Notes: a model not told the origin generated them from the letters alone. Shown: positions 44,236 through 56,559, counted from the first letter of the stretch. The stretch: DNA of 64,000 bases from Siniperca chuatsi (GCF_020085105.1 NC_058051.1:648001-712000); one strand, 5' to 3'. Program-made: numbers and translations.

Positions 44236-47200
44236 ATGGCCGGCGAGGAGGAGAGGGGGGTGGTTCGAGTCAAAGTCAAGGTAGGATGGTTACCGTCTGA
44301 GAGCCAGCTAGTCTGCGAGCAGCCCCGGTCCCTGCTTATTGAACTGTGTGCCACACGGCGACGTGATACCACAGACCGGCCGCGGGGCAGAGAGCGGCGG
44401 CGGCGGCGGCGGCGGCTGCTGCGGCCGGCCGCGGCCGCGGGGCAGAGAGCCATTATCGGCGTCCAAGCTGACGCTTTACCCGGTGCACCCGCACAGGCTT
44501 CAGCTGACGTCACCTGTCTGCCTGCTCGGCCGGCGCGCGCGCGCGTGCCCGCGGCAGCCCCGCAGCCCCGCGTGACGTCACATGTTACCTGAAGCAGCAG
44601 AGGCGTTTAGTGGCCCGCAAAGCCCACCGTGTCGTCTCTTTACTCGGTGTTGGTCCCTGTTCCAAATCCGGTTCAGTTACAGCGAACGTCTCATCTCTCC
44701 TGCGAAGTGCCAATCACTCATTTATACCAGTTTCAAATGTTTAATTTGTCAAAATATGTGGAAAGCCTGGCTTGCTGATAAGCCCACTTCATGATTTGTT
44801 TTTAGATAAATATATATTTAAAACATCTTAACAATGCAGACTTTTCTGTTCACATGTGTACGTCAGCGCACACAGGAAGAGAAGTACTAAGCAAAAACTA
44901 TAACACACTATAAAAACACGTACCAGGTGGGTATAAGTATAAAATAAAATAAGTGTGAAGTACAAAGTGGGTTTACCGGCTGATGATAATAATACAGTAT
45001 AAAGTAATAGTGCATGAACTGGTAAGTGCAGCTTATTTATAATGAGGCGGAGGATGTTGCATTGCTTTATTACTGTTTAGTTCCAACTACAGTGGAAATG
45101 ACTCTGCAGTGCTTCGTCTCTCCGTACGCCTCGTCGTTCTGTCTGTGTCTCTGTCCTGTGTCTCTGTCTGTGTCTCTGTCCTGTGTCTCTGTCTGTGTCT
45201 CTGTCTGTGTCTCTGTCCTGTATCTCTGTCTGTGTCTCTGTCCTGTGGTGTCCTGTGTCTCTGTCTGTGTCTCTGTCCTGTGGAACTGGCCAAAAGTTCT
45301 GGTCCAGCCAGCCGGCTGAAAAGATGTTTTTATGCAGATTCCTGCATATGAATAAATGAGTATTAATTATCGGAGTTATGGAGCTGATTCAACAGGTGAC
45401 GTCAAAACGTCAGGGAAGTTTTGGTTAAAAGACAGAATATCTGATTCTACGCACGTGATGTAGGAACTTTTTTAATATCATATTTCAAGCACATCATCCA
45501 GCCCTACTGTAAACGCTGTCAGAGCAGTGATGGACACCGCGGTCCCACAATGCAATTCTCAGTGGAAATGGAGAGACGGCTCACTCTTGTGGACAGTGGG
45601 GCGACAACGTTGATGAAATCTCAGAAACCAGAGTAATAAATCTAAAAACGGTGCGGTATATTAAAGACACCGGCAGATGTTCTGCTGTATTGTACAGTAT
45701 TTCTGTATAAATACTTTCTGGTATTAAACCGCAGAGCGGCGTTGCCGCCTCCTCCCATGTTTTTCCCACAGCACGGTGGGTTTTGTTTTGTCAGTGATGA
45801 TGTTTTAGAGATTATGATGCTGATGTTTCAGAAATGTGACGGGGTGCTTCCTGTGGAGTTTCGCTCCTTCGCTGTCGATCCTCAGATAACGTCACTGGAG
45901 GTCCTGCAGCACATACTCATCAGAGCCTTTGATCTGAACGGGTAAGAGGTGATCCGCCTGGCCAAACTGTTGTCTAGACGCAAAGGCTGTCAGTTTGTCT
46001 AACGAGAGCCTCGTTATGTGTGTCAGCAGTTTCTGTTTGTTTGTCTTTCAAACCAGGAAGCGGAACTTCGGGGTCAGTTACCTGTCTCGGGATCGGAGTG
46101 GTGCTGAAACGTACACGTCTCTGGTGTCTGACTGGGAACTGGACGCTGCGTTTGTCAGTGCAGCCAAACCACATCTGCAGCTGAAGATGGACATAAAACC
46201 TTCGGAGGACAGTAAGAACGCCAGTGTGTCCTTAAAGCAGCTAACAAAACCTAAAAGCTTTGCGGAAAAATGCAACATTAATATATTACAGAGTGTAGAG
46301 TCGTGCGAAACGCGGCATCTGCAGACAGATTTTGATCAAATATTCCTCAAAGGGTTCGCATTTAAAGAAGACAACACATAGTTAAGACAGTACTTCAGCC
46401 TGGTAAGACGTCAAAAGAAAGAGCAGGAGATACTTTTCTGTTGTTGAAAGTGATGCCATGTTTTAAGAGTGCCAGTGTATTGAGAGGGGGGTGTTAGAAG
46501 AGATGAGGAACAGGAAAGGGGACGCCAAGAGACCTTTGGATTGTGGAGATCCGAGTCCCGATAGTTAGCATGTTGTGTAATGGGTGCAGGTTTCCGCCTC
46601 TGCAGCTGGGACTTTCCCAGTTTAGAAAGGGCGGATTCCTCACAGGGTGCAATCTGCAGGGACACCTTTCTGCACAGAGGGCGGGTTTTGTCCCATATCA
46701 CTTACACTGGAAGTGAAGGGATCTCATCATGTCCAGTCTGAACGGGAGGAACGAGTGCAGCTCGCAGAACCCGCGTCACGTCAAGTCAGTTTTATTTATA
46801 CAGCCCGACATCACAAGCCACACATTTGCCTTTACAGCCCGTACCTGACTGCCGCTTCACGACAGGCTTGAACTATAAAATAGACGTAAACCTAAAATAG
46901 ACGATTGTTAAGTCTACTACTTTTTGTTCAACTGCAGGTCCTGTTATGGAGGACTGGGACATCATAAGCCCCAAAGACGTGATTGGCTCTGAGCAGCTGC
47001 TCGCAGACAGGACCAGGTCTTTGGCATCTGCAGCGCTTCCCTTCACCCAGTCTCTGCTGTCCCAGGTTCCTTCGCCTTCTTCAGCCTTCCTCAGACAGTC
47101 TCGTTACCTACGCTGCGAGTCAGGGTCTTTGCTTATGCACTTGTTTCACTTGTGTTCAGGTGGGCCGGACCCTGTCCAAAGTCCAGCAGGCCTTCAGCTG

Positions 47201-47572
47201 GTCTTACGGGGAGGAGATCAAGCCTTTCAAGCCCCCGCTGACTGACGCCGAGTTTCACAGTTACCTCAACGGACAGGGCCAGTTGACACGACCCGAGGAA
47301 CTCAGACTGCGGATCTACCATGGGGGAGTGGAGTCTTCACTGCGCAAGGTGTAGCACCTGTGTTTTATTAGCATCACACACCGATCCCATGTCCTCCCAT
47401 AGACTCCCAAATGAACAGGGTTCTGCTTGTCTTCTGGTTCTTACTGAATCCTAGTTCTGATACTTGGTGTCGTATTTCAGCAAGAACAGAAACCAAAACA
47501 TGTTGTAAGGAGGAAGCACCTTTGATGATATAGTTATTATATCGTGATTATTCGCAGGGTTTCCCCTCTGCC

Positions 47573-47623
<51 letters not shown>

Positions 47624-50600
47624 TGCCAATTGAAATTGTATAACTTATGAAATGAAAAATCATCCATTCATATATTAAATTGTATCATTAGTATTTCATG
47701 ACACCGTATTAACGGTTAACGTCTGCATTGCCTGCCGTTGTGTTAGGTTGTTTGGCGGTACCTCCTGAACGTCTACCCTGACGGGCTGAGTGGACAGGAA
47801 AGAATGGACTACATGAAGAGGAAGACGAGGGAGTATGACCAGCTGAAGAGCGAGTGGACGGCCCGGGTCAGCCACGAGGACCTTGAATTTATCCGTGGGA
47901 ATGTCCTTAAAGACGTCCTGAGGACGGACCGGGCTCATCCGTACTACGCAGGCTCAGAAGACAGTCCACATTTGACGGCCCTCACAGACCTGCTCACCAC
48001 ATTTGCCATCACACATCCACAGGTGTGTGCAGATGTTCAGTCGGTTGGCTCGTACCTGCGTTAGGCAGGTGTCCAAAAAACAACAGGAAGTTAGTTATTG
48101 TAGTTTGTCCCAACACTGTCAGTGTTGGGACAGTGACACGCAGCCGATGGAGGTTTGTGCTCGATGGCAGCGTCAAAAGTCATATTATATATCAAGCTTT
48201 TAAGTTTTCTTCAGTATCACAGTAATCCGGTGACAGTTGTCTCACAATTTGACTAAATGTAAACACATTACATTCACTGAAACCATGGCAACATTATACT
48301 TCCTGTATAACAACATTTACAAGAAAATGAAGTTAAAAATGAGTAAAACCCAAAGATTCAATTGGGATCAGTAATCACCTACACTAAAAACACTGCAGCC
48401 CTTACTGATGTTGACAGCCTGCAGCTCAAACCTGAAAATGACAGCAGAATATATGAAATGTTGGTTAAATAGTAGGTTTGTACATCGTTATTTGCAAATA
48501 AAAAAGAGGGAGGAGAGATAAAAGGTTCGATAAGAGATTCATTAGCCTCGGACCGTAGCTGTTCTGGGAACCAGATCCGAAACGCAACCGGCAAAAAAAA
48601 AAAAAAAAAAAAAGACACGGGCAGAGAGCAGGCCGCTAAAAACCTGGGGCCTCGTTTATCAAAGCATGCAGACGTGTGCGTAGGAACGAGAAACAATCAA
48701 ACATGCGCGCAATGAACTATGACAAATCTCACCTGTTCTCCATCCATCCGCTCGTGCACAGACAGACACGCCCCCACCGAGGCCCCGGGTTAACAACTCG
48801 AACTAAAAGACTTCTCCTAATGAATACTTTGTTTCTTTGAGCTTTCCTGAAATCTGCAAGCTAATTTTATTCATAAAAGCACGCGTTTATCTACATGATT
48901 TAGAATTCTGTTTTTCTTTGTGAACTGTAGACTTCTGTAACTTTGTGTGGATGTTTTCTTTTTCAGATATCATACTGCCAAGGCATGAGTGATATTGCCT
49001 CCCCTATACTTGCGGTTATGGACAACGAGGCGCATGCCTTCATTTGCTTTTGTGGCATTATGAAACGCTTGGAGGGGAACTTCCGGCCAGATGGGCAGCT
49101 CATGTCCATTAAGTTCCAGCATCTAAAGCTGCTTCTGCAGTACTCGGATCCCGAATTCTACTCTTACCTGGTGTCCCGAGGAGCTGACGACCTCTTCTTC
49201 TGTTACCGCTGGCTGCTTCTGGAGCTCAAGCGAGAGTTTGCGTTTGACGACGCTTTGAGGATGCTCGAGGTTACTTGGAGCTCGCTGCCCCCGGATCCTC
49301 CTGAAACCGAAGTGGAGCTTCTGGGACCACCGCTGGAGACCGATGAAACGGTGTCCTGCAGAGACGAGGACAAGGACATGGCAGTTGAGAACTGCCTCGG
49401 AGATGACAAGGAACAAAAAGAGAAGCAGCGTAGACGACATATGCTGAGGCCTTCAAGAGAAGAAGCTGATGTGTGCGGCAGCGCTGTCATAGAGGAAAAA
49501 GACGTAGGTGCTGGAACGGGAAGCGAGGGCGGTGAATGTGACGTTCCTCAAGCGACCGTGGAAAAGGCAGATTTGCAGGCTCCTCCTTTTGAGAGGCAAA
49601 CGAGTTTCGGAGAGTTCAAATACTATACTGCCCGAAGTGAAGATAGCTTTGATATGGAGGATGCCGAGCAGCCGCGGCGTTTGGTGGCTTTAAAGTCAGT
49701 AACAAGCGTCCCGAGGCGCCAGTCCACAGTTGACAGTGAGGAGGACCCGGGAGAGAAAACACCTCTCATAAAAAACTGCGACAATGGTTTCTCATCACCT
49801 CCTCTTTTTCCTAGTGGCCTACCAATGTGGAAAACTGGCCCCTCTGTCTCTCCCACATCTTCAGTTTCACCCTCCAGCTGGCCAGGTGCTTCTCCAGACT
49901 CTCCTCCAGAACCCACATCCCCATCCACAACCAATGGAAGAGAGGCCTTTCCAAGAACTGTCCCAAAAGTGTTGACCTCCTCTGCCCAAGTGCTCGGCAG
50001 CACAGGGATTAACTCGCCCACAACCCCCACTTTAAAAACATCTGTTGCGTCTCCCACCCACACTCGACCCCTACTCTCTTCACCCATTTTGTCCTTTGGG
50101 AGAGGCCCCTCGCTGTCTGGCAGCAGGTCGTCCTCCAACAATCTCCCCTCACCTGGCAACAAATCCCCCAGCACCACGGCTAACACGCCCAATTCTTCGA
50201 AAGCCGAGTCCACCAGCATCAAACCGTGTTCCCTGCCGCCTCCTCAAGAGTTCGGCAAAGGCAATCCCTTCATGCTGTTCCTGTGCCTGTCCATCCTGCT
50301 GGAGCACCGAGACCACATCATCAAGAACAGCTTGGATTACAATGAGCTAGCCATGCACTTTGATCGCCTTGTGCGGCGCCACAACCTGAGCAGAGTGCTG
50401 CAGCGAGCCAAGGCCTTATTTGCGGACTACTTGCAGAGTGAAGTGTGGGACTCGGAAGAAGGGGATGAGGTTAGCTCGGACTCCCCAACAACAGCTACCG
50501 CTGCTCAACACTCCCCTTCTTCAACCATCTCTGCCAGGCCCATTTACAGCCCACTGGCATCGCCTCAGTCATCATCTCCGAACTCAACCTATAACCTCGC

Positions 50601-50652
50601 AACCACCATTCCCTCCCCAACAGCTCAAGTTTCCCTCTCTCCCACTTCCTGA
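44236..50652 (+). CDS. tbc1d25: TBC1 domain family member 25 (OATL1), LC3-binding Rab GAP
   Basis: A Rab GTPase-activating protein recruited to autophagosomes by LC3/GABARAP; in mammals it acts on Rab33B and limits autophagosome maturation. Exons: 44236-44280, 45832-45941, 46057-46211, 46938-47065, 47160-47348, 47747-48022 and 48967-50652, all in phase, 2589 nt, 862 aa. Key sites are the LC3-interacting motif W-D-I-I at 110-113, the arginine-finger segment 'VLKDVLR' with D265 and R268, and the glutamine finger 'SYCQGMSD' with Q306. 'GADDLFFCYRWLLLELKREF' ends the TBC core. A Ser/Pro/Thr-rich linker of roughly 300 residues follows, then a conserved C-terminal block 'GNPFMLFLCLSILLEHRDHI'. Human TBC1D25 is 688 aa from memory; the extra length is in the linker and an added Ser/Pro tail, all in the single large last exon. 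The start has an A at -3 and G at +4. Confidence 0.97.
44394..44416. repeat. (CGG)n trinucleotide run
   Basis: About seven to eight CGG units in the CpG-rich first 300 bp of tbc1d25 intron 1, followed by 'gcggccggccgcggccgcgg'. Confidence 0.95.
44506..44513. promoter_or_regulatory. Full cAMP response element palindrome (1)
   Basis: TGACGTCA in a CpG-rich segment 225 bp into tbc1d25 intron 1. CREB/ATF binding is expected from the motif; use in this gene is inference. Confidence 0.5.
44573..44580. promoter_or_regulatory. Full cAMP response element palindrome (2)
   Basis: A second TGACGTCA, in 'gcgtgacgtcacatg', 67 bp after the first. Two perfect octamers so close in a CpG island are unlikely to be chance. 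Confidence 0.5.
45137..45282. repeat. Minisatellite of about 12 bp ('tgtgtctctgtc')
   Basis: About 12 units of 'tgtgtctctgtc' with 'ctgtcctg' variants, in tbc1d25 intron 1. It gives artefactual reading frames on both strands. Confidence 0.95.
46775..46845. mobile_element. Fragment of a common fish interspersed repeat
   Basis: 'tcaagtcagttttatttata' followed by 'cagcccgacatcacaagcca' resembles a widespread teleost repeat end (from memory 'tttatttatatagcccaatatcacaa'). It lies in tbc1d25 intron 3. Only the end is present. Confidence 0.45.
47574..47618. repeat. (CA)n microsatellite
   Basis: A pure CA run in tbc1d25 intron 5. Confidence 0.97.
48593..48613. repeat. Poly(A) tract
   Basis: A run of 21 A in tbc1d25 intron 6. 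It could be the tail of a retroposed fragment, but nothing recognisable precedes it. Confidence 0.8.
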
Positions 50653-53600
50653 CTCCGTCACGCATCGTTGGCTTCCCATCGTCAGTGAACTCCTCAGTAG
50701 ACTGTTTGTGGCCCATCGGAGGTGTAGATCTTTTTGAGACATCCTCCCACGTTAAATTGGGCGGTTAATAATCTTCTCATTCTTCTGTGTATGCTTGAAT
50801 ACATATATTCCTTATGTCTGTAGTCATCGTAATATTTAATTTTTTCATCAATCTTTCAAGTTAAGCTTTCTTTGCTGTCTGAGGGGATGAAAGAGCTAAA
50901 TGTCCCATCGTGCCCTCTGAGGTTGCTGACGCATGAAATGTTAAAACCTGTGACTCATGTGTTTGACGGTCAGACAGAAGTTTGGCTGTTTAATTTTTTC
51001 CAGAACCAACAAAGGTTGAGCCACTTGGTGCAGTTAGCCTGTGTTGCCCTCTTTATTAACTTTGTTTACAAGCTCATGTCACGTCCAATAAGCCACAAAA
51101 GTGTCTTAACTGAAGCACTCGAGTTGCATTACTTAAAGGTCCAGTGCGGAGGATTTAGTGGCATCTAGCGGTGAAATTGCAGTTTGCAACCATTTGAATA
51201 CCGCTCGCCTCGACCTCCCCTTCCGAGCGTGGAGGAGCTTCAAAAACATAAAATCCAGACTCTGGTTTGTTGAAAGTCATGGTTTAAATTGCTCTTGTTC
51301 ATAAAGCATTTCTCAAAGGACTTTTACAGAAACAACCAAGATCTAAGTCATCAGTTTTCTTGGAAACAAGACAAAGCCAGCACACATACTGTCCTTAGCG
51401 AACCTTCCTGACCTAGGCTGTCACCAGTAACCTTAAAGGGTAACTCCACAATACATTTACATAGTGTAAAGAACTGCTGCTGAGGTGCTCGGTGAAAGTG
51501 TGTTCAGACAGAACACAAAGATGAGATGCAAGAGGGCTCGAATGCACGGGGAAATTCATGTTTATCCTTTTATGAATCAACTTCATAAACAAACTTAAAC
51601 AGTCTAGTGGTCAAATTCACGCAAACATGAAGGCGAAAATGTGCTTTCCCTTCTGTCTGAACAGACTTTAAAGCAAAATCAGTTCATTTCAAAGGACTCG
51701 CAGCGAGGTGAAGTACATCCGTGCAGAGAGAGCAACAGAGAGCCGGAGAGTCCAAAATACAGGAAGCTATCCTATGTCTCGCCATCGCATTTAGCATGAC
51801 CGTGCTCCACTCGAGCACTGTTTTTGGAGCTTCACCCAGTTAGTGACTTGACCGTTCTTCAACCTTTTACTCTTCCAAAGTGATACTGCATGTGGACTCG
51901 GTGGCATAGTAGGATACCCAGAGAGATGGGTCCAAACAGAACAACGCTGCAGCACAATCCACCGCTCGCACCATTCAGGTCGAATGCTGCAGACGAGCCA
52001 AAATGAATTCCTGTCTTTTTTATTCTGTCATCTCGTTCAGCTTGATATTCTTTCCATTTCTGTTATCAGTTAAACCAAACTTTCTAAAGGTTTAATGTTG
52101 CTGAAATGGCTCACTGCTTCTGTAAAAAAGTGGTTTCATGATTTGTATTTTTAAGTGCAGTAAAGGTGGTGTGTGACAGAGCTTTTAAGCTACCTTCAGA
52201 CTTGCAACATCAGAGGTTTTGGCTTAGTGCAATGAGTATGTATCGGTGACACGTTCACTCGGGGGTTCAGTGTTAAATAACTCTGATACAGTCACACATT
52301 TGTTTGTTTTTAGTTTTTACAACTTTTAATGCGACTCAGCCAATCACAAGTGAGGACTGTTAGTCCGACATCAGAGGAACTGGTTATGATTTCAGTTATT
52401 CATGAAAAGGTCTCTGGAGTTAAAACGGGACAAAGCAGCTGATCGTTTTTGCATTGATGGACATAATGTCATCTCACCATGTTACACTATGAGGAGATAC
52501 TGTAGAGATCAGCTCACTGTACGAATACCTTTCTGATGATACACTGTAGGTGCTGGACTCTCCCATTCAAACTACACCGGTAGTTAAATAAGTACCGTAC
52601 GTTATGTAAGGCTGTGGTGGCTCATTATTCAGAGATGTATCATCAGTTTGGCACTTTGGTTCTTTCCCAAAGATTCTGTTTTCTGATTTCCAAGAAACCA
52701 ATCGACATATTTGTGTAAATGAGGCTAATTTATTGCAGCATCGCAGGTATCGCATATTGGCAGTAACGGAGTCCTGGCGGTATAATCCATCTCCACCACT
52801 GATTCTTCAGTTAGACATTATGAAGCGGAATATGATGTGATGCCACTTGACACGTGCGACCCTTTGGCAGAGAAGTGCCTCACGTGTTTGAATCGGTAGC
52901 CTTATGTTTTCTTTTGTGCCCTGAACATCTGTCTGCATCTGTAAAGGCCGGTTACAGGGCTGAGTGATATCTGAATGAACAGACGCTGTTAACGTGTAGG
53001 ACATCCTGACTTTCAACCATTTAGGACACATATCAGACCAAATTCTGTATATTTCAACATGACTGTAATCTTAATGCCTCACTGACTTTCCAATTTCTGC
53101 CAGGAAAGGAGAAAAAGTGACTGTGTATATTTATTTTTAACATTTCTAAGTCAGTAACATTGGAGCTACTGAGTCAAAATCACGAGACACCAAGTCTAAA
53201 TTTTGACTTTGCAACGTTTCATCTGTTTCGCCTGGTGGGAATGGACGTCCACACTAATGTCTTGCATCAGACGATGAAACTGGCCAAAAGACGGGGGGAT
53301 GTTTTCCGAGCACCTCGGGAATATCTTTAAAAGGATTTTCTTCCAAACAAAGCAGACGTGTAAAACATATTTTTCAGTTAAATGAGATGTAATTTAACTC
53401 TCCACTGTAGTGGACGTCAGGCATCCAAAGGGCTGATCCTGTGTTTCCATTTGGTCCAAAATGGATCAAATGCAACTGAACTCAGCAACAGTGCGCTCAC
53501 ATTGAACACAACGCTAGTTCCTGTTTGTTCGGTTCCAGATCTGAAAGTGTCGACGTGGCTCAGCCGTATTGGGTGCACTCGTGTTAATGTAGGTGAAGCG

Positions 53601-54151
53601 CTGTGCACGGCTGCAGCGCCGCAGGGAGAGAGCGGGAAATCGTTCATGAACGTTGTGTTAGTAAATCCTGATTTTGTAAAAATCCCCTCATGTCCTCCCA
53701 GCTCGTTGTTGACGTCTTGGACCTCGACACAGTTCGGCTGCGTGGGGACAAAGTCAGGGACCGCGTCTTGTGTCTCAGCATCGTTGACCTTGAAGACTTT
53801 GTTCTTGGTTTTGATTGGCCTGCGTGTGAACAGGAAGTGTGATGGCTCCACCTCCAACAGGGAAACCCCTGAAAGCAGAAACTAAAGTAATTCTCATGTC
53901 TTTAGAAAGACACTTGTGATCATTGTGCTTATTACTCTTACATTTGGTTTCGCCTCCTTTTATATATCAGTATTTAATAGCATATTGAAAAGGAACTGAA
54001 GTAACTGGACTGGCTGGACTGAGTGCATTTGTAAAAAAAAAAAAAAAAAAGATTTGTTTATCTTGTTAAATTATATATGTGCACAAAAGTTCAACTTTTT
54101 AATCATACAACACAGAACAATGTTACTGATCGTACATCGGACACAAATAAA
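50653..54151 (+). other. Probable long 3' UTR of tbc1d25
   Basis: About 3.5 kb after the tbc1d25 stop contains no recognisable exon. A plus-strand AATAAA at 54146-54151 sits 330 bp before ndufb11 and could be the tbc1d25 polyadenylation signal; shorter isoforms may exist. An interspersed repeat-like stretch is at about 51135-51240, and a poly(A) run of 18 at 54033-54050. A frame on minus 53857-53417 (146 codons) looks slightly coding-like but is unrecognised. Confidence 0.45.
51135..51240 (+). repeat. Interspersed repeat fragment
   Basis: 'aaaggtccagtgcggaggat' and 'ggcatctagcggtgaaattg' match, from memory, a repeat found widely in fish genomic and cDNA 3' ends. Family not named. Confidence 0.4.
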
Positions 54152-54484
54152 TAATCAATGCAACTGATTGGGTGAAGGATGATTGTGTTTTTTGAATCGA
54201 CTGGAAAGTGGATCATTTGGAGTACGATGAGCTAACAATCCTCTTTATTGGCTCAGGGTGAAAAGACCTGTAGGACTAAGGGGTTTTACTGTGTTTTACC
54301 TTCACGTCACGTGGTCCTCCATAGTCCTCTCAGTGCTGTACTTCAGACCAGCGCCCCCCGTCTGCAGTACCGCCGACCGCCTCCTGGCGGCGGTAACGCG
54401 CCCTTTGGGAAACGACGAAGAAGAAGAGGGGGAAAGCTTCAGCTTCCGGTTCCGGGTCAACAGTCTCCTTCACAAACAGGCGAC

Positions 54485-56337
54485 ATGTTGACCCGACTGT
54501 CGCGGCTCGGGCCCGCTTTGCCCCGGTTCCTCGCTCGTCCGCCGGCCCGGTTCGTCTCCCAGTCCAAGCCGAGCGGGGCCGCTGGTGCGACCGCCGTGAC
54601 GGAGCTGCACCCCGCCGCCGTCACGGCCGGACACGGCGAGGTCAGCCAGTACGTCAAGGTGAGTCACAGACAGCTGGCTAACGTTAGCTAGCTGCAGCTG
54701 CGTTCACAAACACACACTAAACATTTACTGACGGATTCTAATACAGCTGAAACACCTCCTGCTCCTGTCAGTGCTCAGTCCAGGTACAGCCGGCTGCAGG
54801 ACAGGTGTGTCTCAGCTGCAGCAGGACAGGTGTGTCTCAGCCGGCAGCAGGACAGGTGTGTCTCAGCCTGCAGCAGGACAGGTGTGTCTCAGCCGCTGCA
54901 GCAGGACAGGTGTGTCTCAGCCGGCTGCAGGACAGGTGTGTCTCAGCCGGCTGCAGGACAGGTGTGTCTCAGCTGCTGCAGGACAGGTGTGTCTCAGCTG
55001 CAGCAGGACAGGTGTGTCTCAGCAGCTGCAGCAGGACAGGTGTGTCTCAGGTGTGTCTCAGCTGCTGCTCCCTCCCTCTGAGCAGCACGGTGTGTGTTCT
55101 GTATCTGTGCAATGTCAAACATAAACACACACACGTCTTAAAATGAAATACGGGGGTTTTCCTGTCACATGGACGTTGCGGTGACTTATGTGAAATCTTC
55201 CCAAGTGACGTCTGCAGCAGGTGCAGTGACGGCCCTCTCAGGACGTCCTGACTGCTGCCTGCACCGCTGCCTGCACCGGGCAGACGCACCGCTGCCTGTC
55301 CCGGGGCAGACGCACCGCTGCCTGCACCGGGCAGACGCACCGCTGCCTGTCCCGGGGCAGACGCACCGCTGCCTGTCCCGGGGCAGACGCACCGCTGCCT
55401 GTCCCGGGGCAGACGCACCGCTGTACATAGCCCTCGTCAGGGGCTTCTGACAACAAGTGGCTGCTATTATTGATTCAGTTGGAGATTTTTTTAGGTGACT
55501 ACTTGTGCAATAATCAATTGTTTCCTTCCAACAGAGACTGGACGGGAGGTCAGCCAACGGGAGCGCGTGTCTTTGTTTGTCTGAATATGAACGTTGCTGT
55601 TTTGCCTGAAACAATCCGCCCGGTCCCGCCTCGATCCAAGGTGGCGGTCCGTACTGTGTCACGTGGCTCTCGTGCATGACTTGTCCCCCTTTGTGTTGTC
55701 AGAATCCAGATTACCATGGCTTCTCCAGTGACCCCGAGGTGGATGTGTGGAACATGAGGGTGGGCTTCTTCTTCGGCATCTCGGTCGCCCTCGTCATCGG
55801 AGGAACGTTCATCCACTATTTACCAGACCACGGGTGAGTTCTCGGTTCTGCTGTCCCGTCAAAGACGAGACGTTTTGTCTCATAGTCGCAGGACGGAGTC
55901 TCACGCTGCTGTTTGTTCTGTTTCTCGGCCTTGCAGCTGGTCGTCAGATTGTCAGTAAGCGTGCAGTGACTTTAATAAAGGATTAGGTGCCATGTGAGCA
56001 CGGGACCAGCTGACATAACAGAGACCCTGTAGGACTAGCTGGTTTGCTGGTTTGCTGGTTTGAAGTGGGCACCGATCAGGATTCAAACCTGATCCGCCCT
56101 CAGCCACACAGCCCGGATGAAGCAGAGTCGTTAGGTTTAATACGTAGTACCTGAAGATGATGTTGCTTAGTTATTCAGGATTATTTAATGTTATAGTGAA
56201 AACTTAAGATTTGCAAGTTTTCAGGGGCTTTAAGGCTGTTTTCTTTTCAGCTTTGTTGGTCTTCAGCCCCAAACCAACAACAGATTAGTCTCAGTGGAAG
56301 AATTCAGCGTTTTTAAAGTTTTGGGGTTTATTGGTAA

Positions 56338-56368
<31 letters not shown>

Positions 56369-56506
56369 CCCAGCATGCGGCAGTGGGCCAGACGGGAGGC
56401 GGAGCGTGTGATCCTGCAGAGAGAGAAGGAGGGTCTTCCTCTCATAGAGGAGAACTACTACGACCCAAACAAGCTGGCTCCGCCCACAGCTGCGGAGGAG
56501 GAGTAG
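54485..56506 (+). CDS. ndufb11: NADH dehydrogenase 1 beta subcomplex subunit 11 (ESSS)
   Basis: A supernumerary single-helix subunit of mitochondrial complex I, in the distal membrane arm. Three exons, 54485-54658, 55703-55833 and 56374-56506, join in phase to 438 nt, 145 aa. Residues 1-58 form an Arg/Ala/Pro-rich mitochondrial targeting region (R4, R7, R14, R18, R22, no acidic residue until E41). Exon 2 opens with '[19 protein letters not shown]', the family signature, followed by a hydrophobic helix '[18 protein letters not shown]'. '[17 protein letters not shown]' then gives the basic matrix or intermembrane tail typical of ESSS. The open frame extends upstream of the ATG, but the start at 54485 fits the targeting peptide. 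An AATAAA follows the stop by about 50 bp. Intron 1 carries two minisatellites. Confidence 0.95.
54785..55070. repeat. Minisatellite, 10 copies of a 21-28 bp unit
   Basis: Ten repeats of 'caggacaggtgtgtctcag' joined by variable 'ccggctg', 'ctgcag' or 'cagctgcag' linkers, in ndufb11 intron 1. The core contains AGGTGTG, a T-box half-site-like word. Confidence 0.97.
55270..55425. repeat. Minisatellite, about 6 copies of a 25-bp unit
   Basis: Repeats of 'cagacgcaccgctgcctg' alternating with 'tcccgggg' or 'caccggg' linkers, also in ndufb11 intron 1, 200 bp after the first array. Confidence 0.95.
56341..56369. repeat. (GT)n microsatellite forming an acceptor tract
   Basis: A TG run directly followed by 'tcccag', the acceptor of ndufb11 exon 3 (exon starts 56374). 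Confidence 0.97.
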
Positions 56507-56553
56507 GATGTCCAGCTGCTGTCCTTCATCATTATTGTGTTTCACTCTGAGAG

Positions 56554-56559
56554 AATAAA
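56554..56559 (+). other. Polyadenylation signal for ndufb11
   Basis: AATAAA 48 bp after the ndufb11 stop codon, followed by a GT-rich stretch, a normal arrangement for a short 3' UTR. Confidence 0.8.

Noticed and set aside
45087-45351. Open frames in the 'tgtgtctctgtc' region
   Set aside because: They are minisatellite by-products inside tbc1d25 intron 1.
54771-55677. Several 100-160 codon frames on both strands in ndufb11 intron 1
   Set aside because: They arise from the two minisatellites; all are repeat peptides without homology.
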